A stretch of 64,000 nt of DNA, taken from the NCBI RefSeq assembly GCF_003945595.2, contig NW_024104331.1, positions 248,001-312,000 on the forward strand. The letters run 5' to 3'. Shown here piece after piece: positions 11,936-21,112 of the stretch. Below the pieces are notes generated by a model that saw only the letters and a list, made by a program, of their open reading frames with translations, ran no database searches and had not been told where the DNA came from. Source of the DNA: Pipra filicauda (lineage: Eukaryota > Chordata > Aves > Passeriformes > Pipridae). Position 1 is the stretch's first letter; the number at the start of each line of letters is the position of its first letter. The position numbers and the translations under genes were made by a program.

Positions 11936-12116
11936 CTCGCCCGCTTCATCCCCCCCTCCTCCTCATCCTCACCCCTCCAGCCCCCCCACCCCACCCCCCA
12001 GCACCCGGCCTCGCTGCCTCTCCCCTGCCCGAGGCGCCCATCTCTATCTTTCCTTCTCCCTCTGTCCCTCCTCGCTTGTGTGGTCTCGGCTGGTGTTTTG
12101 TAACTAGCGCGGAGAG

Positions 12117-12180
12117 AAAAAAAAAAAAATTAAAACAAAAAAAAAGGGAAAAAAAAAAAAAAAAAAAAAGAAGGAAAAAG
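12117..12180. repeat. A-rich tract
   Basis: Several A homopolymer runs up to about 21 residues are separated by short TTAAAAC or GGG interruptions. Confidence 0.9.
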
Positions 12181-12889
12181 GCCCTACCCCTGGCGAGGAA
12201 GCCAGGAATGGTGAGGTCCGGAGAGCCTAATGGGAAACATGTGGCGGCTGCCTGGGGCTGAGCGGGGAGGTGAAAGTGAGCGCGGCAGCGCCGTGAACAT
12301 CCCGGTGTGCCCCGCTGTCCCCTCGGGCACCCCACTGCCCCTCTGGAGCCCCCTCCCCACCACAGCCCCCTCCCCACCAGTGCTGCCGGGCTCCCACCTG
12401 CGCCCTGTGCCATGGTGGGCAGTGGGGTGGGCTGGTGGGCACTGCCCGGCCCTGAGGTGGGTGGGGGGTGCAGGTGGTCCCCGCTGTGTGTGGGGGGGTG
12501 GTTTGGCTGGGGTGAGGGAGGAGTCTTGGCACAGGGAGGGTCCCCCGGTGTCACCGGACATGTGGCCCCAGTGGGGCCGGTGGGGCCGAGGGCAGGAGCC
12601 AGACACTGGTGGTGTGGGTCAGAGCCGGGGGATGTGCCCAGGGGCACGCCTGGGGGGTGAACGTGGGCGGTGGGGAACACATAGAACATGGGTGATGGGG
12701 TGTCCAGAGACCCCACACACCCCGGTGGGGACCCCATGGGCATCCCAAAAGCAAGCCAGAGCATCCACAGCTCCGTGTGCCATGGATACATGGTGGCACT
12801 GTGGTGCAGAGCTGGGGGGCTGCGCCCCACCACCCCCTGGCACCTCTCGACCCCCCGCTCCTCCCCATCCAGCCGCGCGCAGCGTGTGC

Positions 12890-13075
12890 GGCGGGGACCA
12901 GCTCCCGGCGGCTGTTCTGGAAAACCTCCCGTTTGCTTCCTTCCTGCCTGCCTGCCTCCCCTCCGACAGCTCCCTGGGCACACCAGCAGCCTCAGCAGAG
13001 ACAGAGACCGGTCTTTCTAGCACATATTTTCCTGCTGCACATCGCCCTTGGTGTAACTTTACACCGAGGTGCCCG
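12890..13075. promoter_or_regulatory. Candidate element with 16-bp T-box-like palindrome
   Basis: GGTGTAACTTTACACC at 13050-13065 is an inverted repeat of the T-box-like half-site GGTGTAA with a 2-bp spacer. It lies in a unique, non-repetitive stretch. The T-box assignment rests on the motif alone. Confidence 0.35.
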
Positions 13076-13227
13076 CATCTCCGCGGTGCCAGCGCTGCGC
13101 CCAGAGCCTGGCGGGGAGACAGGGGGAAGGGGGGGATGCGGATGGACTGACAGGTTTGAATTCTCTTTCCCTGCCTTGTTGATAAGTTGTCACGCTAATC
13201 CAGACACCGGGAAGAGCCTGGATCACG

Positions 13228-13290
13228 CCGAGCGGCTGCGTGTGAGTGTGTGTGTGTGTGTGTGAGTGTGTGTGTGTGTCTGCGGGTGTG
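13228..13290. repeat. (GT)n microsatellite
   Basis: GTGTGT runs are interrupted by GA and TC dinucleotides over about 60 bp. Confidence 0.9.
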
Positions 13291-13782
13291 TGCTGGGGGA
13301 GGGAGCCAACCCGGCAGGGATTCACACGCGGAGCTGGGGAGGGAAAATAGGCGGACATGCTGGCACAGGGGGACTGGGAGGGGTTGAGGGGCTCCACCGT
13401 GCCCCCCTGTGCCACATGGGCAGCAGCTGTAGGCGCCCTGACCTCACGCAAGGGAGTGGGGGGGCTGGATCTGTGTGAACATGCGTGTGCAACATCCGTG
13501 TGGAGGTGCACACGCGTAGCCACGCACACGTGTGCCCACAGCCTGGTGGGGAGATGCCCCTCACCTCATATGGGCAGCCCCCGGCTCAAGGCACGGCCAG
13601 GGTGAGGAGGAAAGGTGTGTCCTGCCCCGGAACACCACCCTGGGCGGGACGGAGGGCACAGGGTGGGTGTCCCCTGGGATGTGGCTTCAAGAGGGAGGGC
13701 GTCCGCGGGTGTCCCCATGCTCAGGGGGTGCTCCCTGGGGAGGGGGCCCCCGGGCTGACGCGTGGGGGTCTCTCTCGAGCAG

Positions 13783-13945
13783 ATGGGAGCTCGGTCGCCT
13801 GCCAGCCCCTCGCACTGGAGAACGGTGCCAGCCCGCCAGCCGAGTGGTTCCCGCGTGCCCAGGGCTCCGGCCCCCGCCAGCCCGGCAGCGACGGCAACGG
13901 CAGGAGCTTCCGAGTGAACCTGCACTGCAAACACCCCCGGAACAG
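13783..13945 (+). other. AHDC1: Candidate AHDC1 5' exon A (163 nt)
   Basis: The upstream boundary is GTCTCTCTCGAGCAG with a branch-like CTGAC at about 13756. The downstream boundary is AACAG followed by GTACCG. The exon begins with ATG, which opens a 44-codon uORF ending at 13917. A different frame is open through the exon and continues in frame, across the predicted junctions, to the AHDC1 start. AHDC1 is known to have several noncoding 5' exons, so this is most simply 5' UTR. Expression is unproven. Confidence 0.45.
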
Positions 13946-14769
13946 GTACCGGGGGGGGGGGCTCACCCCAAAAATGAGAAGCAGGGGGTGCACCGAGGAG
14001 GGGTTTGGCAGCACATCTTGCTGCCAATGCTCTGCCCGTCCCTGTCTGGGCATCCCTGGAGACAGAAAGGGGATGCCCCATGGCTTTCCAAAGCCTCTTG
14101 GCTTGGGGTTTTGGGGCTGCAGCCCCCCATGGGGCGCAGGGTGGGCTGTGCAGTGGGCACACGACACCCAGCACCCACCCGTGGGTGTCTGCGCCACGCA
14201 CCCCGCCCAGCCCTCGCTGCACCCCATTGCCAGAGAGGGGAAACTGAGGCAGGCACCACACAGGGAGGGTCCTGGCAAGGGGGAACGGGGTCTGCTGGCA
14301 CCGGGCAGTGTCACCACGGGGGGGGGGAGGTTGGAGCTGTGCGTGGGGTGTCCATGAGCGGGTGGGAGCCGGGGTGGGATGTGGGGGGGTGGGATTTGCT
14401 GAGCCACTTCCTCGGGCGAAGACCCCCCCCCCGCGTGTCCGGAGCGCGGCTCGCCGGGGACACCTAGTGGCAGAGCCACCAAAGGACCCCCGCCACCCCC
14501 CGAACCCCCCCAGCCCCACGGAGGGGTTGGTGGTGGTGGTGGGGATGGGAGGGGGGTGTAAACCTCTCCCCTCTGTCCCCCAGATTAGAGGCAGCCTCCC
14601 CCCTCTTTCCCCACCCCCCGCAACCCCGACGCCACGGTGATGGGCGGCCGTGGGAGCTCGGGAGGATCAGCCCCTGGTATGGCCCGTGGAGGGACTGGCA
14701 TGGGGGTGGTGGGCACCCAAGTGTCCCCTCCCCACGTGGGGTTAACCCTGCACACCCCTTCCTTTGCAG

Positions 14770-14810
14770 AGAGCTCAAGTGCAATAGCAGGAGCAGCAGC
14801 AAAGCCGAAG
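14770..14810 (+). other. AHDC1: Candidate AHDC1 5' exon B (41 nt)
   Basis: A strong acceptor (CACACCCCTTCCTTTGCAG, preceded by branch-like GGTTAAC) and a textbook donor (GAAG followed by GTAAGT) flank 41 nt. Joined to exon A and to the large exon at 15279 it keeps one frame open. It encodes residues such as ELKCNSRSSSKAE if translated. It contains no ATG. It is probably a 5' UTR exon. Confidence 0.55.
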
Positions 14811-15278
14811 GTAAGTCCCAGCCCTGGCACCTTGACCTCCTCCAGCACCCCAAAATCTGCCCTATGGCAGAATGGGGCAGCCCAGACCTTGGAGGGGGCT
14901 CTCTGCCAGGGGCTGGCACAGGTGGTCCTGGTGTGGGGAGGGTATCCAGCCCCCCTGAGCTGGGAAAGGCATTCAGCCCCTTTTGAACTGGAGAGAGGGC
15001 CAGACTCCCTGAGTCGGGGAAGTCATCCAGCCCCCCTTGAGCTGTGGGAAGGTGGGCAGACCCCTGGGCTGGGGAGGGGGGAAGCCCCCATTTTCCCATC
15101 TGGAGACAGTGGAGACATATTCCCACAGTGCCAGTCAGGTCCTCGCTGGTGACAGGGCAGGGATGAGCTGGGGGATGGATGTGGGGCCCCATCCCTGAGA
15201 ACAGCAGGGATGGAGCGAGGCTGCTTTCAGCTGGCAGTGCCCACAGAGCCTCACTGTCCCCTTCTCTGCTGCCCACAG

Positions 15279-15355
15279 GTCCCGGTGTCACCTTCCCTGA
15301 CCCCCATGTCAGCAACTGCCTGGCCAAGCGGCACGCGGGGGAGGAGGAGGTCAGG
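15279..15355 (+). other. AHDC1: AHDC1 5' UTR part of the coding exon
   Basis: The acceptor CTTCTCTGCTGCCCACAG ends at 15278, so the exon starts at 15279. The 77-nt leader is open in the AHDC1 frame and contains an out-of-frame ATG at 15306. That uORF (19 codons) ends at TGA 15363-15365 and overlaps the main start. Its context is weak (C at -3, T at +4), so leaky scanning is expected. Confidence 0.7.
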
Positions 15356-18300
15356 ATGCGCGTGAAGCCCCCGGGCCCAGTGGTAACGACCAGCGTTGTG
15401 CGTGGCTCGCCCGACTACGTCCGAGAGCCCAAATTCTACCCACCGGGACACCCGGCGCAGCAGCCCGCAACCTGCCCGGCCGAGAAGGCGTTGTCCTGCA
15501 GCGTGCTCAGCTTCCCTGAGGGGTCGTGCCCCGCGCTCGGCCGGGAGCACCAGGCGGGCTCGCTGCTGCACGGCGACCCTGCCGACCGCTGCCAGAGCGT
15601 CCACGGCGGCACCAAGGCGGCGGAGGACCTGCTGGGCTGTGCCGGGGAGCCCCGGATCCTGGGGGGCAGCGCGGAGGAGGCACCCGCCCGCGACCGGGCA
15701 CCCAAAACCTTCCCCAACGCGACGCTGGCCTCGGGCCGCTGCAACATCGACAGCATCCTCGCCTTGCTCCGGAGCAAGTGCGGCAACGGGCACATCAACC
15801 TCCACCCCGTGGTGCAGCTCATCGACATCATGAAGGACCTCAACCGCCTCTCCGAGGACCTCAAGAACAGTGGGGTGCACCTGGACTGTGGCAGCCTCCG
15901 CGGTGGCGGCGGGGGCCACGAGGACAGCCGCCTCCTGCCCGCCGACCGCGACCTCCAGTACAGCTTCTTCTCCTCGCCCTCCCTGGCCAACAGCATCCGC
16001 AGCCCCGAGGAGCGGGGGGTGCTCCTCAAGTCCGACCCGCCGCGGCACCCCCGGCCCCCAGCGCACGATGGAGAAGCTGATGGAGGCGGGGGGAGCGCCC
16101 CACAGCCCCCCGGACACAGTGGGGGCGTGGGAGGCGTCTCCAAAGCGCCGGCGGAGGAAGCCGGTTGCTCCCAGCCTGATGCCGGCGATTACTCGGAGCT
16201 GGCTGAGGCGGACATCCTGAACGAGCTGGCCTCCTTGGCGTGCCCAGGGACGCAGCTGCTGGAGTCGCAGGCGATGGAGCCGCAGCCCCAGTTGCTGCCA
16301 GCACAAGAGCTGGACTCCCAATCCCGGCTGTTGGATTCCCAGTCCCTAGAGTCGCAGCCCCAGCTGCTCGATTCGCAGAGCCTGGAGCCTCTGCCAGAGT
16401 CGCTGGAGCTGCAAAACCTGGAGCCGTTGGGGCTGCAGTCGCTGGAGCCGCTCTCCGAGTCGCTGGAGCTGCAGTCGCTGGAGCCCCTGTCTGAGTCGCT
16501 GGAGCTGCAGTCGCTGGAGCCGCTGGCGGAGCCACTGGGGCTGCAGACCCTGGAGCCGCTGCCTGGAGCACTGGAGCCCCCGCTGCTGCCCACCGAGCCC
16601 TCGCTGCTGGAGCCGCAGCCGCTGGGAACCGTCTCGGAGCTGCTGGAGGCACAACCGGGCACCGGGGACCCGCTGCGGCCCCACGGGCTACAGCCCAGGC
16701 TCGGGGGGTGCCCCCTGAGCACGATGGTGAAACGGGGTCCCTGCGGGGGCCGGGGGGCCGGGCGGTGCGGCGAGGACCACCGCAAGTACGCCCTGCGCCG
16801 GACAGACAAGCCAAAGATGCTGTGCCGCCGGAGGAGGGCAGGGCGAGGGCGCCGAGTGGACGTCACCCCTGAAACCCGCGTCCTGTCCCCCCTCGCCCTG
16901 CCTGCCGAGGTGCCCCCCGGGCCAGAGGAGCCCGACACCCCACTGCTGAGCCCCCCGCCGCCGCCGCCGCCCCCCGCCACACTGGATCCTGACGAGATGC
17001 CCAAGGCCCCCGTGGCAGGGAAGAAGAGCAAGTGCCGGGGGGTGAGGAAGATGGTTGTGAAGATGGCGAAGATCCCCGTGTCCCTGGGGAGGAGGAACAA
17101 GACCACCTACAAGGTGTCATCGCTCAGCAGCAACTTGAACCTGGAGGGGAAGGAGCTGGCGGCCAGCACCTCCATGGAGCCCACGCCGCTGCTCAAGATG
17201 AAGAACAACGGGCGCAATGTGGTGGTGGTCTTCCCCCCCGGAGAGATGCCCATCATCCTGAAGCGCAAGCGGGGCCGGCCTCCCAAAAACCTGCTGCTGG
17301 GCCAGGCCAAGCCCAAGGAGCCCACTCCTGAGGTGAAGAAGAGGAGGAGGAGGAAGCAGAAGCTGGCGTCACCCCAGCCCTCCTACATCGCTGACACCAA
17401 TGACAGCAAAGCCGACTACTCGGATGTGTTGGCCAAGCTGGCCTTCCTCAACCGGCAGAGCCAGTGCTCGGGGCGCTGCTCGCCACCCCGCTGCTGGACC
17501 CCCAGCGAGCCCGAGTCCATCCACCAAGCCCCCGACACCCAGAGCATCTCCCATTTCCTGCACCGCGTCCAGGGCTTCCGCCGGCGCGGCGGCAAGGCGG
17601 GGGGCTTCGGCGGGCGTGGCGGGGGCCACGCTGCCCGCGCCGCACGCTGCTCCTTCAGCGACTTCTTCGAGGGCATCGGGAAGAAGAAGAAAGCCCCCAC
17701 CGCCCTCCACGCCGACCCCGTGCACCCGCGCAAGCGCGGCAGGCCGGAGCCCGATCCCGTGGGAAAACCCAAGAGGAAGCGGCGGGCGCGCAAGAACGGG
17801 GCGCTCTTCCCCGAACCCGGCTCTGGGCAGAACTTCGGTGACGGCCCCGCCGGAGAGTGGGGAGGTGGGGAGAAGGGCAGCCCCTGGGCCCCCCACCACG
17901 GCCACCCTGGCAGCCAGGCTGGACGCAACGGTGGCTACCAAGGGGCCGAGGCGAGACCCTTCCACACCGCGGGGTTGGAATCCGGCTCCTCCGGCCGTGC
18001 CGGCTTCTACGCTGGGAGCGCGCCGTCCTCGCAGACGGAGGCCGGTCCTGAGCGGCACAGCCTCTTCACCGGATACTTCCGCTCCTTGCTGGACTCGGAC
18101 GACTCCTCTGACCTGCTGGATTTTGCCCTCTCCGCATCCCGCTCCGAGTCCCGTAAATCAGCGGCCGCCTACACGGCCCCCCCGGCCGCGCTGCCCGGCC
18201 AGCGGGGCATGGCCGCCTACACGGCCAGGGGTGGCAAGGTGGCAACGGCCACCCCTGGAGCTGAAGCCGCCTTCCACGCAGCCATGCAGGGCCGGCCGGC

Positions 18301-20296
18301 ATTCCCACCCGGCCGCGCCGCCGGCGGCTATGGGGTGACCCAAGGGTCGTCAGAGTGCCGGGGCGCCGAGTCCTTCCCCAAACTGGCACCGCCATCAGCC
18401 GTGTCCCGGTCTCCCACAGCTCACCCGGCAGCCAGCGGCACCCCAGGCTACTCCCCTTATGGCAGCTATGGCAGCGCCGGGCAGAGCGTGGCACCCACCA
18501 GCGTGTTCCCACCAGGAAAGCAGTACCCACCGGCACAGGACTGCCCCAACAGCAAGGACTGCAGCTTCGCCTACGGCAGCGGCAGCAGCCTCCCGTCCTC
18601 GCCCAGCAGCGCCCACAGCGCCGGGTACGCGCCACCGACAGCCGGGCCCAGTTTGCCGCTGGGAAAAGCCGCCTTCTTCAACAGCGCCGAGCAGGGGGGG
18701 CAGTTCTCCAGCGCCGCACACACCCCCCTGCGCTGCGACAGCCGCGCCAGCACCGTCTCGCCCGGCGGCTACATGGTGCCCAAGGGGTCGGCGTCCTTCC
18801 AGCCCTCACCTGAAAACTGCCGGCAGTTCCCCAGCGCTGCGCCGTGGGCTTTCCGGCAGGGCTATGGCGGGTTGGATTGGAGCTCGGAAGCCTTCAGCCA
18901 GCTCTACAACCCGGGCTTCGAGTGCCACCTCAACGAGCCCAATGTCATCCTGGACATCTCCAACTACACCCCGCAGAAAGCCAAGCAGCAGACAGTCTCC
19001 GAGACCTTCTCCGAGTCCTCCTCCGACAGCACCCAGTTCAACCAGCCGACCGGTTACCGGCGCGCCAACAGCGAGGCATCTTCCAGCGAGGGCCAGTCCA
19101 GCCTCTCCAGCCTGGAGAAGCTGATGATGGACTGGAACGAGGCATCCTCCGCCCCCGGCTACAACTGGAACCAGAGCGTCCTCTTCCAGAGCAACTCCAA
19201 GCCCGGTCGAGGCCGACGGAAGAAGGTGGATATGTTCGACACCTCCCACCTGAGCTTCTCCTCCTCTTCCTCCTCCTCCTCCGTGTACCCCGCCAAGAGG
19301 AACACGGGACCCCGGCAGCCCCGGGGTTCCCGGGGGGCTTGTGCCTCCAAGAAGGAGAGGGGGACAGGCAAGGCCAAGTTCCCCACTAAGTCGCAGGCAG
19401 TGAACCCCCTCTTCCAGGAGAGCACAGACCTGGGCTTGGACTACTACAGCGGGGACAGCAGCATGTCCCCCCTGCCCTCCCAGTCCCGGGGCTTCGGGGT
19501 GGGCGAGCGGGAGCCCTGCGACTACGCCGGCCCCTACTCCATGAACCCCTCCACCCCCTCGGATGGGACCTTCGTCCAGGGGTTCCAGAGCGACTCCCCC
19601 GGCTTGGGGCAGCCAGATTTGGAGAGCAAGCACTTCCCTGCCCTCCCGCACCAGCTGGCAGCCCCCGGCCAGCAGACTGTCTTCGAGGCCGGCTTGCAGA
19701 AAGCCTTCTCGCCCAACTGCTCCCCGACCTTGGCCTTCAAGGAGGACCTCCGGGCGGGCAGCATCCGGAAACTGCCGGCCTGCGACTCGCTCAAACACAG
19801 CATGCAGGGGGGGGCCCTGCCGCACGCCCCCCACCTGGCCTGCCGCGACCTCCCCATGCCTCAACCGCACTACGACTCCCCCAGCTGCAAAAACCCCCCG
19901 TACTGGTATTCCCCCAACGCCAGCACCCGGAGCCCTTCGTACGACGGCAAAGCGGGGGCCGGGATGCTGGTGGACTTCATGGGCAGGACGGACCCCCCGT
20001 GTCTGAACCCCCACTTGAGCAGCCCGAGCGGCACCCACCCCTCCAAGGGCGAGAAGGAGCCCTTGGAGATGTCCCGGGCTCACCACCGAGGACCCTACGC
20101 TTGTCCCCTGATCAATGACTTGAACATCTCCCCCGTACCGAGAGACTCAATGCTGCAGCTGCAGGACAACTACAGGTACCCCAGTTTTGCACCCCAAGGG
20201 CACCCCGTCATGGCCCCCACCCAGAAGAGCGGGTTTTTGGGACCCATGGTAGAGCAACAACACCCTGAGGACACTTTTACGGTCACCTCATTGTAG
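15356..20296 (+). CDS. AHDC1: AHDC1 (Gibbin), AT-hook DNA-binding protein, complete
   Basis: A single uninterrupted 1646-codon frame matches vertebrate AHDC1 along its length (human about 1603 aa). I chose the start at MRVKPPG, the known N-terminus, with A at -3. An in-frame ATG at 15179 lies before the splice acceptor and is intronic. A conserved N-terminal block occupies about residues 128-179 (RCNIDSI...[12 protein letters not shown]...HLDCG). A Leu/Glu-rich repeat region covers 343-398. AT-hook 1 is near 491-500 (core RGR 497-499). A polyproline stretch is near 525-540. AT-hook 2 is at 636-644 (KRKRGRPPK). Basic nuclear-localisation-like clusters lie near 665 and 805. The [14 protein letters not shown] block is near 764, and a Ser-rich [19 protein letters not shown] block near 1250. 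The C-terminus is DTFTVTSL. The protein is nuclear and chromatin-associated. In humans, loss of function causes Xia-Gibbs syndrome. The frame has no frameshift or premature stop. Confidence 0.97.
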   Translation: MRVKPPGPVVTTSVVRGSPDYVREPKFYPPGHPAQQPATCPAEKALSCSVLSFPEGSCPALGREHQAGSLLHGDPADRCQSVHGGTKAAEDLLGCAGEPRILGGSAEEAPARDRAPKTFPNATLASGRCNIDSILALLRSKCGNGHINLHPVVQLIDIMKDLNRLSEDLKNSGVHLDCGSLRGGGGGHEDSRLLPADRDLQYSFFSSPSLANSIRSPEERGVLLKSDPPRHPRPPAHDGEADGGGGSAPQPPGHSGGVGGVSKAPAEEAGCSQPDAGDYSELAEADILNELASLACPGTQLLESQAMEPQPQLLPAQELDSQSRLLDSQSLESQPQLLDSQSLEPLPESLELQNLEPLGLQSLEPLSESLELQSLEPLSESLELQSLEPLAEPLGLQTLEPLPGALEPPLLPTEPSLLEPQPLGTVSELLEAQPGTGDPLRPHGLQPRLGGCPLSTMVKRGPCGGRGAGRCGEDHRKYALRRTDKPKMLCRRRRAGRGRRVDVTPETRVLSPLALPAEVPPGPEEPDTPLLSPPPPPPPPATLDPDEMPKAPVAGKKSKCRGVRKMVVKMAKIPVSLGRRNKTTYKVSSLSSNLNLEGKELAASTSMEPTPLLKMKNNGRNVVVVFPPGEMPIILKRKRGRPPKNLLLGQAKPKEPTPEVKKRRRRKQKLASPQPSYIADTNDSKADYSDVLAKLAFLNRQSQCSGRCSPPRCWTPSEPESIHQAPDTQSISHFLHRVQGFRRRGGKAGGFGGRGGGHAARAARCSFSDFFEGIGKKKKAPTALHADPVHPRKRGRPEPDPVGKPKRKRRARKNGALFPEPGSGQNFGDGPAGEWGGGEKGSPWAPHHGHPGSQAGRNGGYQGAEARPFHTAGLESGSSGRAGFYAGSAPSSQTEAGPERHSLFTGYFRSLLDSDDSSDLLDFALSASRSESRKSAAAYTAPPAALPGQRGMAAYTARGGKVATATPGAEAAFHAAMQGRPAFPPGRAAGGYGVTQGSSECRGAESFPKLAPPSAVSRSPTAHPAASGTPGYSPYGSYGSAGQSVAPTSVFPPGKQYPPAQDCPNSKDCSFAYGSGSSLPSSPSSAHSAGYAPPTAGPSLPLGKAAFFNSAEQGGQFSSAAHTPLRCDSRASTVSPGGYMVPKGSASFQPSPENCRQFPSAAPWAFRQGYGGLDWSSEAFSQLYNPGFECHLNEPNVILDISNYTPQKAKQQTVSETFSESSSDSTQFNQPTGYRRANSEASSSEGQSSLSSLEKLMMDWNEASSAPGYNWNQSVLFQSNSKPGRGRRKKVDMFDTSHLSFSSSSSSSSVYPAKRNTGPRQPRGSRGACASKKERGTGKAKFPTKSQAVNPLFQESTDLGLDYYSGDSSMSPLPSQSRGFGVGEREPCDYAGPYSMNPSTPSDGTFVQGFQSDSPGLGQPDLESKHFPALPHQLAAPGQQTVFEAGLQKAFSPNCSPTLAFKEDLRAGSIRKLPACDSLKHSMQGGALPHAPHLACRDLPMPQPHYDSPSCKNPPYWYSPNASTRSPSYDGKAGAGMLVDFMGRTDPPCLNPHLSSPSGTHPSKGEKEPLEMSRAHHRGPYACPLINDLNISPVPRDSMLQLQDNYRYPSFAPQGHPVMAPTQKSGFLGPMVEQQHPEDTFTVTSL
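16382..16549 (+). repeat. AHDC1: In-frame 36-nt coding repeat in AHDC1
   Basis: 12-residue units of the type [12 protein letters not shown] run at 16382-16417, 16442-16477, 16478-16513 and 16514-16549. A 24-nt shortened unit sits at 16418-16441. Flanking LES/LDSQ sequences look like older copies. Confidence 0.85.
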
Positions 20297-20339
20297 TGTC
20301 TGCTGACGTGCCAACCGGACAACGAGGTTTTGTTACAGG

Positions 20340-20465
20340 GTAGGTGGGGGAGAACCTGGGGGTGAGGGTGGGGGGTGGCAGAGGGGGACACAGGGGATGC
20401 CCTCAGGGCCATTCTCTCACCATGTGTCCCCTCCTCTTTCTCTCCGTGTTGTGTTTCTCTTTCAG
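20340..20465 (+). other. AHDC1: AHDC1 3' UTR intron, 126 nt
   Basis: The donor is TTACAGG followed by GTAGGT at 20340. The acceptor is GTTGTGTTTCTCTTTCAG, ending at 20465. Human AHDC1 also has its coding exon followed by a noncoding 3' exon, which supports this call. The exon junction falls 43 nt after the stop codon. Confidence 0.7.
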
Positions 20466-20548
20466 AGGTAATTTAGCCAGCACTTTTTTCTGGAACACTT
20501 TTCAAGTTCTGTATTTAACTGGGATTGGAACCGTTTGTTTGTTTTCTA

Positions 20549-20650
20549 AAAAAAAAAAAAACAAAAAAAAAAGAGAAGAAGAAAGGAAAAAAGAAAAAAA
20601 AAGGAAAAAAAAGAGCAGAAAAAAAAAAGGATAAAAAATAAGTGAAACGA
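20549..20650. repeat. A-rich tract
   Basis: Runs of A with G and short GAAGA interruptions over about 100 bp, transcribed as part of the 3' UTR. Confidence 0.9.
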
Positions 20651-21112
20651 AAGGAAAAAAATTAATAATAACGGACGAAGAGAGAAAAGCCCCCCCGTTT
20701 TTCCCCCCTCCGCACTCAAATCCGCCCCGCCTGCCGAACCGCCCGGCTCTGCTTTCCGGACTGCCGACCCCCCGCCCCGCAGCAGGACAATCGGATGGAC
20801 GGACGGACGGACAGCACAGGCTCCCGCCGAGCCCGGGGCAGGGGCGCAGGCGGGGAGGGCAGGAGGGGGGTCAGCGGCTGGGTGCTCCCTGCCCGCAGCC
20901 CGGCCGGGGTGTGGGGGGCGAGGGGACCCCCTTGGCTGCCCCCGGGGAGGCTGTTTGGGGATTCTTTTCTTTTTCTGGTCCCTCCCCGTCCGCTCGCTCG
21001 CCCCGGGGGTTGTTCCTGCCGGATGGAGGCCGATGGGTGTTGGGAAGCGCTGACCCCCCCACCAGGCTCTGGCAGCGTCGCCAGCGGGGCTCGGAGACGC
21101 CACCACCACCAG

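Larger units (their letters stand above)
1..13782. other. Noncoding GC-rich region upstream of AHDC1 coding exon
   Basis: No convincing protein-coding exon is visible. The open frames here overlap on both strands, are low in complexity and follow repeats. The stretch alternates between G/C-rich minisatellite DNA and AT-richer unique islands, which are listed separately. AHDC1 in other vertebrates has several 5' noncoding exons far from the coding exon, so this is probably AHDC1 intron or 5' flank (inference). The first 300 bases are unique, moderately AT-rich sequence with no repeat or exon that I can identify. Confidence 0.6.

Noticed and set aside
15179..15355. Start of AHDC1 at the upstream in-frame ATG (15179)
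   Set aside because: A clear splice acceptor ends at 15278, so the ATG lies in an intron. The known N-terminus MRVKPPG begins at 15356.
18806..20086. 426-codon antisense frame inside AHDC1, and similar frames at 15251-16321 and 17369-18058
   Set aside because: Antisense shadows of a GC-rich coding exon. GC-rich third positions remove stops on the opposite strand.
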